Shown here: piece after piece, positions 37,665 through 46,430 of the stretch
Layout: each line of letters opens with the position of its first letter
Numbering within the stretch: the stretch's first letter is position 1
DNA from: Rugamonas sp. A1-17
GTDB taxonomy: Bacteria; Pseudomonadota; Gammaproteobacteria; Burkholderiales; Burkholderiaceae_D
Reading direction: 5' to 3'
DNA length: 64,000 bases
NCBI GenBank assembly: GCA_025548565.1
Contig: JAJLPB010000001.1
Coordinates: forward strand, 434,001 to 498,000
Position numbers and translations under genes: made by a program
Notes under the pieces: model-generated
What the model saw: only the letters and a program-made list of their open reading frames with translations
What the model was told of the DNA's origin: nothing
The model's database searches: none

Positions 37665-38588
37665 TCAGTCCTTCGGATGCTCGCGCACCGGCATCGGCGC
37701 GTTGCACAGCTCAACGTAGTGCGGCGTGAACTTGTTCCACGGGCCGCCACGGTTGCGCGCCGCGTCCACCACGTCCTTATAAATAGGCGCCTCGCTGCGC
37801 ATCACCTCCAGGTGGCTGCGTTCGGCCTCCGGCACGTCCGCTTCCAGCCGCACCGATTTGATCGGCAGGCGGGTGTCCTTGGCGCCGTAGAAGCCCATAT
37901 TCTCGCTGCCGCGCGGCAGGCCGGCCAGCAGCGGCATGCCCGCCACCACCCGGCCCACCACGGTGATATTGCGGTCCAGGTGGCGCGGCGCGTGGCCGGT
38001 GACGGCATACAGCTCGGCGCCATTGCCGCTGTCGGTGGCATTGTCGCGGCCCACGCCCACCGTGCCGTAGCAATGCGCCAGCCAGGTGGTCCTGGCCTTG
38101 GGATCACGACCCACCGGGAAGCCGTTCGAATGGCCGATCTGCGGCGCGTAGCCGTCCAGGTCCGGCTGGCGCACGAAGTGCTTGTCGTTCGCCATCGGCA
38201 CCGTGAACTCGCCCGCCACCTTGGCCTTGGCCGATCCCAGCGATTTCGGCGTGGTCTCGGCGTTCGGGTCGCCCCATTGCGCCACGTAGTTGTCCTGCGA
38301 GCGCAGGATGGCCAAGCCGTCGAAATACTGTTCCTTGACCATGGTCTTGATATTGGCGATGTTCTGCGGCGCGAACTCCGGCGCCAGCTCGATCACCACG
38401 CGGCCGGTGGGCAGCTCCATGTACAAGGTGTTGTTCGGGTCCAGCGGCCGCCAGTCGGATGGTTTGGACTGTTTGACGAGGTCGGCGACGCTGGGTTTGA
38501 CCGGCAGGTCGGCGGCGTGCGCGAGGGAGGCCAGGCTGATCGCCAGGACGGAGAGGGGAAGGGCGCGGAACGGGTGGGTCTGGGACAT
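37665..38588 (-). CDS. Periplasmic cyclophilin-type peptidylprolyl isomerase
   Basis: This 307-residue protein has a signal peptide (LPLSVLAISLASLAHAADLP) and a divergent cyclophilin domain: GRVVIELAPEFAPQNIANIK, YFDGLAILRSQDNYVAQWGD and NITVVGRVVAGMPLL. An insertion of about 60 residues between the core strands and a C-terminal extension make it longer than PpiA. AGGAG lies 7 nt before the ATG. Acts in periplasmic protein folding by inference from family and signal. Confidence 0.88.
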   Translation of the reverse strand: MSQTHPFRALPLSVLAISLASLAHAADLPVKPSVADLVKQSKPSDWRPLDPNNTLYMELPTGRVVIELAPEFAPQNIANIKTMVKEQYFDGLAILRSQDNYVAQWGDPNAETTPKSLGSAKAKVAGEFTVPMANDKHFVRQPDLDGYAPQIGHSNGFPVGRDPKARTTWLAHCYGTVGVGRDNATDSGNGAELYAVTGHAPRHLDRNITVVGRVVAGMPLLAGLPRGSENMGFYGAKDTRLPIKSVRLEADVPEAERSHLEVMRSEAPIYKDVVDAARNRGGPWNKFTPHYVELCNAPMPVREHPKD

Positions 38589-38724
38589 CCAATATCTCCT
38601 AGGTTGGTCGCGTCCGCTTGCTGCGGGCGGTCGGACGATTGTAAACTGCTTGGCCGAGTCTGGAAACTTCCGCCGAAGGGGCGCGGGTGGTGTATGATTC
38701 CGGCGCAGACTTTATGGGAAGAAT

Positions 38725-39369
38725 ATGGATTTTATGCAATTTCTTGACATGATTCTTCATGTCGACAAGACACTGGAAGTATTGATTCAGCAATACGGAA
38801 CCCTGGTCTACGCCGTGCTGTTCGCGATCATCTTCTGCGAAACCGGGCTGGTGGTCCTGTTCTTCTTCCCAGGCGACACGCTGCTGTTCATCGCCGGCGC
38901 CCTTTGCGCGCTGGGTGAAATGAATCTGTTCCTGCTGATGCTGCTGCTGATTACCGCGGCGGTCTCCGGCAACACGCTCAATTACTGGATAGGCGAGGCC
39001 ATCGGGCAGCGCGTGTTCACCCACGATTACCGATGGCTCAACAAGGAGGCGCTGCACCGCACCCACGAGTTCTTCGAAAAACACGGCGGCAAGACCATCG
39101 TGCTGGCGCGCTTCGTGCCGGTGGTGCGCACCTTCGCGCCGTTCGTGGCCGGCGTGTCGGACATGACCCATGCCCGCTTCCAGATGTACAACATCACCGG
39201 CGCCGTGCTGTGGGTGGCGCTGCTGACCACGGCCGGCTACTTCTTCGGCAACATCGCCATCGTCCGCGAGCACCTGACCGAGATCGTGTTGTTCGGCGTC
39301 GGCGTCGCCGTGGTGCCGATGGCGCTGGGCGGCATGTGGAAGCTGTCGCGCCGCATGCTCGGCCGCTGA
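38725..39369 (+). CDS. DedA family membrane protein
   Basis: This 214-residue protein has the DedA/SNARE-associated (VTT) fold with FCETGLVVLFFFPGDTLLF, then HGGKTIVLARFVPVVRTFAP and FVAGVSDMTHARFQMYNITG. These are the conserved re-entrant segments with the essential acidic and basic residues. DedA proteins support membrane potential and lipid-carrier (undecaprenyl phosphate) recycling in the inner membrane. GGGAAG lies before the ATG. Monocistronic. Confidence 0.92.
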   Translation: MDFMQFLDMILHVDKTLEVLIQQYGTLVYAVLFAIIFCETGLVVLFFFPGDTLLFIAGALCALGEMNLFLLMLLLITAAVSGNTLNYWIGEAIGQRVFTHDYRWLNKEALHRTHEFFEKHGGKTIVLARFVPVVRTFAPFVAGVSDMTHARFQMYNITGAVLWVALLTTAGYFFGNIAIVREHLTEIVLFGVGVAVVPMALGGMWKLSRRMLGR

Positions 39370-39474
39370 GCCCGATGTTTCATAAATAAATTCCTTCCGA
39401 AAGGCCTGCGCCGCTCAAGTTTTGCCCAAATGCATCCGTATACCAGTATGTAATTCTTTTCTTTCTGGATACAC

Positions 39475-40500
39475 ATGCGTACTCTGCTCACCCTGATTGC
39501 CTGCTGCTGCGTCCTCGCGACCGCCAGCGCCGCAAACGATCCGCTGATTTCGCCCTCGACGAAATCCTCGGTGGGTGGCAGCACGGGCTCGATCGCGTCC
39601 ATCCGTCCCAGCAATCCCGGCTCTTCCAGTGCTTCCGCTTCCGGCGCGTCCTCCGCGCCGCGCAAGCTCACCGAGCGTGAGCGCGAGGCCGAGGCGGAAT
39701 CCGACCTGTCGGCCAAGATCGCGGCCCGCCTGGCCATCATGCGCGCCAACCAGCAGGCGCGCGTCGCCGCAGCCGCCAGGGCGAAGAAAGTGGCCGCCGC
39801 CGCGCCGGTCGTGCCCAAGGTGTACAGCAACCACTGGTCCTACGAGGGCGAGGACGGCCCGGCCAACTGGGGCAAGATCAATCCCGAATGGTCCAAGTGC
39901 AGCACCGGCAACCGCCAGTCGCCGATCGATATCCGCGACGGCATGAAGGTGGAGTTGGAGCAGATCACCTTCGACTATCACCCCTCTTCGTTCAACGTGA
40001 CCGACAACGGCCACACGGTGCAGGTCATGGTCGGCAGCGGCAATTTCATCACGGTGAACAACCGCATGTATGAGCTGATCCAGTTCCACTTCCACCGGCC
40101 GTCGGAGGAGCGCATCAACGGCAAGGGTTATGAGATGGTCGTGCATCTGGTGCACAAGGATGGCGAGGGCAAGCTGGCCGTGCTGGCGTTGCTGCTGGAG
40201 CGCGGCAAGCCGCAGCCGGTGATCCAGACGGTGTGGAACAACCTGCCGCTGGAGAAGCTGGAAACGATGGCGCCATCGACCGTGCTCGATCCGCTGGACC
40301 TGATCCCGGCGCGCCGCGACTACTTCACGTTCATGGGGTCGCTGACCACGCCGCCCTGCAGCGAGGGCGTACTGTGGCTGGTGATGAAGGAGCCGGTGCA
40401 AGCCTCGCCGGCGCAGATGGCGTTGTTCAGCCGCCTCTATCCCTTGAACGCGCGGCCTATCCAGCCGGGCTCCGGCCGCATCGTCAAAGAATCCAATTAA
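39475..40500 (+). CDS. Alpha-type carbonic anhydrase with long N-terminal linker
   Basis: This 341-residue exported protein has a signal peptide (LLTLIACCCVLATASA). Next comes a Ser/Ala/Arg-rich stretch of about 90 residues, and then a complete alpha-carbonic anhydrase domain starting at HWSYEGEDGPANWG. The zinc ligands are in IQFHFHRPSEE and MVVHLVHKDG, and SLTTPPCSEGVLW is the conserved substrate-pocket segment. The linker probably spaces the enzyme from the membrane or cell wall. It should hydrate CO2 in the periplasm. No close operon partner. Confidence 0.93.
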   Translation: MRTLLTLIACCCVLATASAANDPLISPSTKSSVGGSTGSIASIRPSNPGSSSASASGASSAPRKLTEREREAEAESDLSAKIAARLAIMRANQQARVAAAARAKKVAAAAPVVPKVYSNHWSYEGEDGPANWGKINPEWSKCSTGNRQSPIDIRDGMKVELEQITFDYHPSSFNVTDNGHTVQVMVGSGNFITVNNRMYELIQFHFHRPSEERINGKGYEMVVHLVHKDGEGKLAVLALLLERGKPQPVIQTVWNNLPLEKLETMAPSTVLDPLDLIPARRDYFTFMGSLTTPPCSEGVLWLVMKEPVQASPAQMALFSRLYPLNARPIQPGSGRIVKESN

Positions 40501-40511
40501 AGCCGGCCGAA

Positions 40512-40591
40512 GTCATTCCCGCGCAGGCGGGAATCCATAGACCATTGGATAAGCTGGCGAAGTATGGGTTCCCGCCTTCGCGGGAACGACG
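40512..40591. repeat. REP-like palindromic pair, copy B
   Basis: GTCATTCCCGCGCAGGCGGG followed by AATCCAT faces ATGGGTTCCCGCCTTCGCGG followed by GAACGAC. It lies between the convergent carbonic anhydrase and mutarotase genes and may also end transcription from both sides. Confidence 0.8.
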
Positions 40592-40595
40592 GGGG

Positions 40596-41438
40596 TTAAT
40601 CCGCGCTGATGCGGTGCTTGCCGGTCCACGTGGCGCCGGCAGCCAGCGGCCGCTGGTCGGCGCACGCCGGCTCGATGCAGACGAAGCGCAGGTATTCGTC
40701 GTCCGCCAGGTCCACCAGCGCCCTGGCGTCGTCCTGGCCCGGATTCCACACCACCCAGTTGTCGAAACCTTGCTGCTCCAGGCGCAGCGTGGCGTTGGCC
40801 GTGTTCAGCGTCAGCGTCGGCGTGGACTGGTACAGGCGGTCGAGCTTCTCGGTGAAGTGCAGCGCCGGATGCTCCTGCGTCAGCGTCTCGTTGTGATGGT
40901 CGGTGCAGCGCATGTGCTGCAGGCCGCTGATGCTGGTCGCCGCCAGTTGGCCGACGTCGTAGTAAGTGTGCAGCGCCAGGCCGAATGGGAACTCCTGCGC
41001 GCCGCTGTTGTGTACCGTGAATTGCGCGTCGAGCGCGTCGCCGTGCAGCGTGAAGCGCAGCGTCAGCTCGAAGGCGTGCGGCCAGGCTTGCGCGTGTTCG
41101 GGCGCCAGGTCGTTTTGATTGAGGCCGAATTCGAGGAAGGACTGGCCGCCGTCGCCGCCGCTGCCAATCAAGCGCCAGGTGCTGACGCGGGCGAAGCCAT
41201 GGCGCAGGCCGGGGCCGCGCACATTAAACTGCGGGAAGATCACCGGCACGCCGCCGCGTATGGCCTTGCTGCCGTCGAGCGGCGTCTGCGCGCTGACGAA
41301 CAGGCGCTCCTTGCCATCGCCCGTTTTCCATGACAGCAGGTGGGCGCCGAACAGCGACACCGTCGCCTGGCTGCCATCGGCCGCTGTGATTTGTACTGCC
41401 GGCAGTGCGCCGTATTCGGTGTTCGTTACTACAGCCAT
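40596..41438 (-). CDS. D-hexose-6-phosphate mutarotase
   Basis: This 280-residue aldose 1-epimerase-like protein (YeaD type) has VSLFGAHLLSWKT, GGVPVIFPQFNVRGPGLRHG with the early catalytic His and LALHTYYDVGQL with the second, and a C-terminal CIEPACADQRPLAAGATWTG. It interconverts anomers of hexose 6-phosphates in the cytoplasm. Stands alone downstream of amiC on the same strand with an 18-nt gap. Confidence 0.93.
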   Translation of the reverse strand: MAVVTNTEYGALPAVQITAADGSQATVSLFGAHLLSWKTGDGKERLFVSAQTPLDGSKAIRGGVPVIFPQFNVRGPGLRHGFARVSTWRLIGSGGDGGQSFLEFGLNQNDLAPEHAQAWPHAFELTLRFTLHGDALDAQFTVHNSGAQEFPFGLALHTYYDVGQLAATSISGLQHMRCTDHHNETLTQEHPALHFTEKLDRLYQSTPTLTLNTANATLRLEQQGFDNWVVWNPGQDDARALVDLADDEYLRFVCIEPACADQRPLAAGATWTGKHRISAD

Positions 41439-41456
41439 GTCTCGTCCGTTTTAGTT

Positions 41457-42896
41457 TTAAGTCAGCCGGTTCTTTGCCAGCGGTGGGTTCTTCGCAAAAT
41501 AGTGCCGGATGCCCTTGACGATGGCATCGGCCAATTGGTTCTGGTAGCCGTCGTCGAGCAGCTTGGCTTCCTCCTCCGGGTTGGAGATGAAGGCGGTTTC
41601 GATCAGGATCGACGGAATGTCCGGCGCCTTCAGCACCGCGAAGCCGGCCTGCTCGACCGAGCCTTTGTGCAGGCGGTTGATGCCGCCGATCTCGCCCAGC
41701 ACCGACTTGCCCAGCTTGAGCGAATCGTTGATCTGCGCGGTGGTCGACAGGTCCAGCAGCACGCTGGCCAGTTGCCGGTCGTGGTTCTTGACGTTGACGC
41801 CGCCGATGGTGTCGGCCAGGTTTTCCTTGTCCGCCAGCCAGCGCGCCGCCGAGGAGCTGGCGCCTTTTTCCGACAACACGAACACCGACGAGCCGCGCGC
41901 CGTGGACTGCACGAAGGCGTCCGCGTGGATAGAGACGAACAGGTCGGCCTGCACCTTGCGGGCCTTGTCGACGCGGGTGCCCAGCGGGACGAAGTAGTCG
42001 GCGTCGCGCGTGAGCATCACGCGCATGTTGGGGAATTCCTCGATCTTGGTCTTCAGGCGTTTGGCGATGGCCAGCACGATGTCCTTCTCGCGGCTGCCGT
42101 TCTTGCCCGACGCGCCCGGGTCTTCGCCGCCGTGGCCAGGGTCCAGCACCACGGTCAGCATGCGTATCAGCTTGCCGTTCTTGTCGGTTTTTTCGCTGGC
42201 GCGGGTTTGCGTTTCGGCGGTTTTCACCTCGTTGCGCAGTTCCGCGCGCGGATCGGGCTTGGCTGCATCCGGCGGCGTTTGCGGTGCGGTGGCGAGCGCT
42301 TCGGCTTCGCCCGGCTTCAGCGGCGGCATGTCGCCCTTGGGCGCGCTGCCGGTGGCGGCCGCGCTGGACGGCGGCGTCTTGCCGTCACCCGACCAGTCGC
42401 CTTTTTCGATCATCGCGGCGATCGGGTCGACCGGCTTGACCGGGTACAGGTCGAAGATCAGGCGGTGCTTGTAGTTGCCGGCCGGGGCCAGCGTGAACAC
42501 CTGCGGCGTGATTTCTTCCTTCAGGTCGAACACCAGGCGCACCACGTTGGGCCGGTTCTGGCCCACGCGCACCTGCTTGATGTATGGGTCGTTGGACTGG
42601 ATCTTGGCGACCAGGCTTTTGAGCGTCGGGTTCAGCTCCAGCCCTTCGATGTCGACCACCATGCGCTCCGGGTCCTTGACGATGAAGTGGGTGGCCTTGA
42701 GCGCGGCGTCGTTTTCCAGCGTGACGCGGGTGTAGTCCTCCGCCGGCCAGACCCGCACCGCCAGGATCTGCGCGGCGTAGGCGCGCACCGGCGCCAGCAC
42801 GGACAGCAGCAGCGTGGCGCCGGCCTTGAGGACGGTGCGGCGCGTAACAGCCTTGCTGTTTACATGTTGGGGGCGAATTTGAGGCGTTGAAGGCAT
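41457..42896 (-). CDS. amiC: N-acetylmuramoyl-L-alanine amidase, AmiC type
   Basis: This 479-residue amidase begins with a Tat signal (TRRTVLKAGATLLLSVLAPV). An N-terminal AMIN domain (YTRVTLENDAALKATHFIV to RLIFDLYP) targets the septum. A variable linker leads to the zinc Amidase_3 domain with VVLDPGHGGEDPGASG, DLFVSIHADAF and ILIETAFISNPEEEAKL. It splits daughter cell walls during division. Its start overlaps the tsaE end by 37 nt. Confidence 0.95.
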   Translation of the reverse strand: MPSTPQIRPQHVNSKAVTRRTVLKAGATLLLSVLAPVRAYAAQILAVRVWPAEDYTRVTLENDAALKATHFIVKDPERMVVDIEGLELNPTLKSLVAKIQSNDPYIKQVRVGQNRPNVVRLVFDLKEEITPQVFTLAPAGNYKHRLIFDLYPVKPVDPIAAMIEKGDWSGDGKTPPSSAAATGSAPKGDMPPLKPGEAEALATAPQTPPDAAKPDPRAELRNEVKTAETQTRASEKTDKNGKLIRMLTVVLDPGHGGEDPGASGKNGSREKDIVLAIAKRLKTKIEEFPNMRVMLTRDADYFVPLGTRVDKARKVQADLFVSIHADAFVQSTARGSSVFVLSEKGASSSAARWLADKENLADTIGGVNVKNHDRQLASVLLDLSTTAQINDSLKLGKSVLGEIGGINRLHKGSVEQAGFAVLKAPDIPSILIETAFISNPEEEAKLLDDGYQNQLADAIVKGIRHYFAKNPPLAKNRLT

Positions 42897-43345
42897 GAGT
42901 TACCCAGTGCGGTGGTCGCCTGCAATTCTACATCACGGCCGTCGCCGGCCACAGTCAGAAACAGGTTGATATCGGCGGCAGGCAGCACGCGGTCGGCCTT
43001 TTCGGGCCATTCGACGATGCAGATGTTGTCGCCATTGAAGTCTTCACGGAAGCCGGCGTCGAGGAATTCCTCCGGGCTGCCCATGCGGTACAGGTCGAAA
43101 TGGATCACGCTGACGCTGCGGCCGTCGAGCTGGATCGCGTATGGTTCGGACAAGGTGTAGGTCGGGCTTTTGACCGTGCCCACGTGGCCGGCCGCGTGCA
43201 GCAGGGAGCGGGTGAGGGCGGTCTTGCCGGCCCCCAGGTCGCCGTGCAGGTAGATCACCAGGCCGGGCGCCAGGGCGCGCGCCAGGGCCGTGCCCAGGGC
43301 GGCGGTGCCGGCTTCGTCATGGAGATGGGCTTGGAAGTGCTGCAT
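42860..43345 (-). CDS. tsaE: tRNA threonylcarbamoyladenosine biosynthesis ATPase
   Basis: This 161-residue P-loop ATPase drives the TsaBDE complex that makes t6A37 in tRNA. It shows Walker A LHGDLGAGKTALTRSLL, the conserved VKSPTYTLSEPY, IHFDLYRM and ICIVEWPEKADRVLP. ATG 43345 is preferred to TTG 43348. It is divergent from queG, another tRNA modification gene, with a 57-nt spacer. Confidence 0.95.
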   Translation of the reverse strand: MQHFQAHLHDEAGTAALGTALARALAPGLVIYLHGDLGAGKTALTRSLLHAAGHVGTVKSPTYTLSEPYAIQLDGRSVSVIHFDLYRMGSPEEFLDAGFREDFNGDNICIVEWPEKADRVLPAADINLFLTVAGDGRDVELQATTALGNSCLQRLKFAPNM

Positions 43346-43402
43346 CAATTAGAATGTCGTGTTGGTTGGATCGCCAGCCATTGTAACCGCCACCTGCTAC
43401 CG

Positions 43403-44503
43403 ATGTCCCTGCCTGTAACCAATTTAGCCGAACTTGCCCTCAGCATCAAGCGCTGGGGTGTGGAGCTGGGCTTCGCCGAAATCCGCATCACCGACATCGA
43501 CCTCAGTCACGCCGAGGCGGGCCTGCAGGCGTGGCTGGACGCCGGCATGCATGGCGAAATGGACTACATGGCCACCCACGGCATGATGCGCGCCCGTCCC
43601 GCCGAGCTGGTGCCGGGCACGGTGCGGGTGATCAGCGCCCGCATGGATTATCTGCCGAGGGACACGGAAACGGGCGGCGCCCATGACTGGCGCGAGCGGG
43701 AAGCGGCCCGTCTGGCCGATCCGGGCGCCGCCGTGATCTCGGTCTACGCGCGCGGCAGGGACTACCACAAGGTGCTGCGCGCGCGCCTGCAGCAGCTGGC
43801 CGACAAGGTGAAGGCGGAAATCGGTGAATTCGGCTACCGCGTGTTCACCGACTCGGCTCCGGTCATGGAACTGCCGCTGGCGGAGAAGGCCGGCTTGGGA
43901 TGGCGCGGCAAGCACACCTTGCTGCTGTCGCGCACCGCCGGATCGATGTTTTTCATGGGCGAGTTCCTGGTCGATCTGCCGCTGCCGGTTGACGAGCCGA
44001 CCGGCCGGCATTGCGGCCAGTGCTCGGCATGCATCGACGTCTGCCCCACGCAGGCCATCCTCGGGCCGGGCAAGCTGGATGCGCGGCGCTGCATATCCTA
44101 TCTGACCATCGAACTGAAAAGCGCGATCCCGCTGGAGATGCGGCCGCTGATCGGCAACCGCGTCTACGGCTGCGACGACTGCCAGACCGCCTGCCCGTGG
44201 AACAAGTTCGCGCAGCGCGCGGTGCTGCCGGACTTCGACGAGCGCCATGGCCTGGGCAGCGCCTCGATGATCGAGTTGTTCGCGTGGACCGAGGAAGAAT
44301 TCAACCGTAAGATGGAAGGCAGCCCGATACGGCGCATCGGCCATGAGCGCTGGCTGCGCAATATCGCGGTCGGTTTGGGCAACGCGGCGGCGGCCGGCGC
44401 CAAGGGCGATGCCGCCATCGTGGCCGCGCTGATGGCGCGCCGCGAGCACCCGTCGGCGCTGGTGCGCGAGCATGTCGAATGGGCGATCGCCCGCCACGAG
44501 TGA
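43403..44503 (+). CDS. queG: Epoxyqueuosine reductase
   Basis: QueG reduces epoxyqueuosine to queuosine in tRNA using cobalamin and two [4Fe-4S] clusters. This 366-residue protein has both cluster motifs: CGQCSACIDVCPTQAIL and GCDDCQTACPWNKF, plus RCISYLTIELK between them. The C-terminal HEAT-like helices end the protein. The chosen ATG gives the usual length; an open extension upstream shadows tsaE. Confidence 0.95.
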   Translation: MSLPVTNLAELALSIKRWGVELGFAEIRITDIDLSHAEAGLQAWLDAGMHGEMDYMATHGMMRARPAELVPGTVRVISARMDYLPRDTETGGAHDWREREAARLADPGAAVISVYARGRDYHKVLRARLQQLADKVKAEIGEFGYRVFTDSAPVMELPLAEKAGLGWRGKHTLLLSRTAGSMFFMGEFLVDLPLPVDEPTGRHCGQCSACIDVCPTQAILGPGKLDARRCISYLTIELKSAIPLEMRPLIGNRVYGCDDCQTACPWNKFAQRAVLPDFDERHGLGSASMIELFAWTEEEFNRKMEGSPIRRIGHERWLRNIAVGLGNAAAAGAKGDAAIVAALMARREHPSALVREHVEWAIARHE

Positions 44504-44545
44504 ACTGCGCTACACTCGGGCGTTTAGATTATCAGGCCCGGGCCC

Positions 44546-46297
44546 ATGCATACTTCAACCAGATTCATATCGCTGCTTGCCGGCGCATCCTTCACGCTGG
44601 CCGCGCATGGCGTGAGCTTCGACGACTGGGCCGACAAGGTCGCCAACGCCAAGGTGCGCAACGATCCTGAGCAGGCCACGCTGAAGCAGTACTTCAGCGG
44701 CAAGGAGCAGGACCAGCTGGACCGCAAGCTGACGCCCAACACCATCGTCTACCGCGCCGGAGAAGTGGCCGCGGCCAAGACCGCGCTCGCGCAGCTGGCG
44801 AAGATCGACAAGCAGGCGCTCACGCCGCAGCAGCGCGCCAGCGCCGCCAGCATCGCCTGGAACCTGCAGGGCGCGGTGGATGCGTGGCCGTATGCGGACT
44901 ATAACTTCGTGTTCAACCAGTTCGGCGGGCTGCATGTGCAGCTGGTGAACTTCCTGACGCAGGCGCACCCGATCCGCAACCAGCGCGACGTGGAGAACTA
45001 CCTGGTGCGCCTGAAGGCGGTGGCCGGCAAGATGGACACCGGCATCCTGCAGGCGCGCGGCCTGGGCGCGCGCGGCATTTTGATGCCGACCTTCCTGACG
45101 CAGTCCTCGATCGGGCAGCTGGACCGCTTTCTCGACGGCGCACCGGAGAACAATGTGTTCGTCGCCACGCTGAAGCAGCGCATGGGCGGCTTGAAGGACG
45201 TGACGCCGGAACAGCAGGCCAGGTTCGCGGCGGTGGCCGAGGACACCGTCAAGCGCTCGGTTATTCCAGCGTTCCAGCGCGCCCGCGCGATGCTGCAGGA
45301 GCAGCTGCCGCGCACCACCGAGGACGCCGGCCTGTGGCGCCTGCCCAATGGCGACAAGGCCTATGCGCTGCTGCTCAAGCAGATGACCTCCACCGATTAC
45401 ACGCCGGAGCAGATCCACAACATCGGCCTGCGTGAAGTGGCGCGCATCGAGAAGGAGATGGATGGCTTGCTGGCGTCGCTGGGCTACACCGAAGGCACGA
45501 TCAAGCAGCGCATGGCAAAGCTGGAGAAGGACTCGCAGCCGAAGGAAGCCGATCCGCGTCCGGCGCTGCTGGCCCGCTACGACAGCGTGCTGCGCGACGC
45601 CGAGGCGCGCGCGAAGGAGCTGTTCGACGTCACGCCGAAGGCGCCGGTGGTGGTCAAGCGCGAGCCACCGTTCACCGAGAAGACCGCTGCGGCGCACTAC
45701 ACCGGGCCGGCGAAGGATGGCACGCGGCCGGGCATCTTCTGGGCGCCGATGCCGGGGCCTGAGTTCCGCATCGTCGGCATGCGTACGCTGGTGTATCACG
45801 AAGGTGTGCCGGGACATCACTTCCAGGTCGCGCTGCAGCAGGAGAACGACAAGCTGCCGCGCTACCGGCGCGACCGCGTGTTCGCGGTCGGTTCGGCGTA
45901 TGGCGAGGGCTGGGCGCTGTATGCGGAGCAGCTGGCGGCCGAGAACAACTGGTACGAGGGTGACGTGGTCGGCCATCTGGGGCAGCTGGACGCGGAGCTG
46001 TTCCGCGCGCGTCGGCTGGTGGTGGACACGGGCCTGCACGCGATGAAGTGGACGCGCCAGCAGGGCATCGACTACGGCATTCCGGCGGCGGAAGTGGAGC
46101 GCTACGTCGCCATGCCGGGCCAGGCGTGCGCCTACAAGATCGGCATGATGCGCATCCTCGACCTGCGCGCCAAGGCGCAGAAAGCGCTGGGCGACAAGTT
46201 CTCGATCAAAGCCTTCCACGACGTGGTGCTAGAAACCGGCAACGTCCCGCTGCCGGTGCTGGAGCAAGTCGTCGACGAGTGGATCGCCAAGCAATAA
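44546..46297 (+). CDS. DUF885 domain-containing protein
   Basis: This 583-residue exported protein has a signal peptide (FISLLAGASFTLAAHG) and the DUF885 fold, related to M32-like metallopeptidases, with the putative zinc motif YHEGVPGHHFQVAL and a downstream Glu in AYGEGWALYAEQLA. Family enzymes are often described as periplasmic or secreted peptidases, without defined substrates. Full length. A perfect inverted repeat begins 5 nt after its stop codon and may act as the terminator. Confidence 0.9.
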   Translation: MHTSTRFISLLAGASFTLAAHGVSFDDWADKVANAKVRNDPEQATLKQYFSGKEQDQLDRKLTPNTIVYRAGEVAAAKTALAQLAKIDKQALTPQQRASAASIAWNLQGAVDAWPYADYNFVFNQFGGLHVQLVNFLTQAHPIRNQRDVENYLVRLKAVAGKMDTGILQARGLGARGILMPTFLTQSSIGQLDRFLDGAPENNVFVATLKQRMGGLKDVTPEQQARFAAVAEDTVKRSVIPAFQRARAMLQEQLPRTTEDAGLWRLPNGDKAYALLLKQMTSTDYTPEQIHNIGLREVARIEKEMDGLLASLGYTEGTIKQRMAKLEKDSQPKEADPRPALLARYDSVLRDAEARAKELFDVTPKAPVVVKREPPFTEKTAAAHYTGPAKDGTRPGIFWAPMPGPEFRIVGMRTLVYHEGVPGHHFQVALQQENDKLPRYRRDRVFAVGSAYGEGWALYAEQLAAENNWYEGDVVGHLGQLDAELFRARRLVVDTGLHAMKWTRQQGIDYGIPAAEVERYVAMPGQACAYKIGMMRILDLRAKAQKALGDKFSIKAFHDVVLETGNVPLPVLEQVVDEWIAKQ

Positions 46298-46302
46298 AAC
46301 AA

Positions 46303-46389
46303 TGGGGTCAAGTCTGACATTCGGACACGAGCTCTGCTGTAGCACGCCTATACAGCAGAGCTCGTGTCCGAATGTCAGACTTGACCCCA
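46303..46389. repeat. Perfect 38-bp inverted repeat with 11-nt loop
   Basis: The left arm 46303-46340 (begins TGGGGTCAAGTCTGACATTC) and the right arm 46352-46389 are exact reverse complements, separated by AGCACGCCTAT. A stem this long is far beyond a normal terminator. The TGGGGTCA ends resemble the tips of palindromes associated with REP-type tyrosine transposases in betaproteobacteria, but no transposase gene is present here. It lies between the convergent DUF885 and dctR-like genes, so it could stop transcription from both. Confidence 0.9.
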
Positions 46390-46430
46390 ATTTTATTTGC
46401 GGATGTCAGACTTGACCCCAATTTTATTTG
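46372..46430. repeat. 28-bp direct repeat (period 31) at the end of the response regulator gene
   Basis: The sequence starting ATGTCAGACTTGACCCCAAT and ending TTTATTTG occurs at 46372-46399 and again exactly at 46403-46430. The first copy overlaps the right arm of the inverted repeat; the second copy contains the last Lys codon and TAA stop of the response regulator gene. Confidence 0.85.

Noticed and set aside
36600..38747. An open frame of 715 codons antisense to mutL and the cyclophilin gene
   Set aside because: No domain, crosses two real genes, and has shadow composition.
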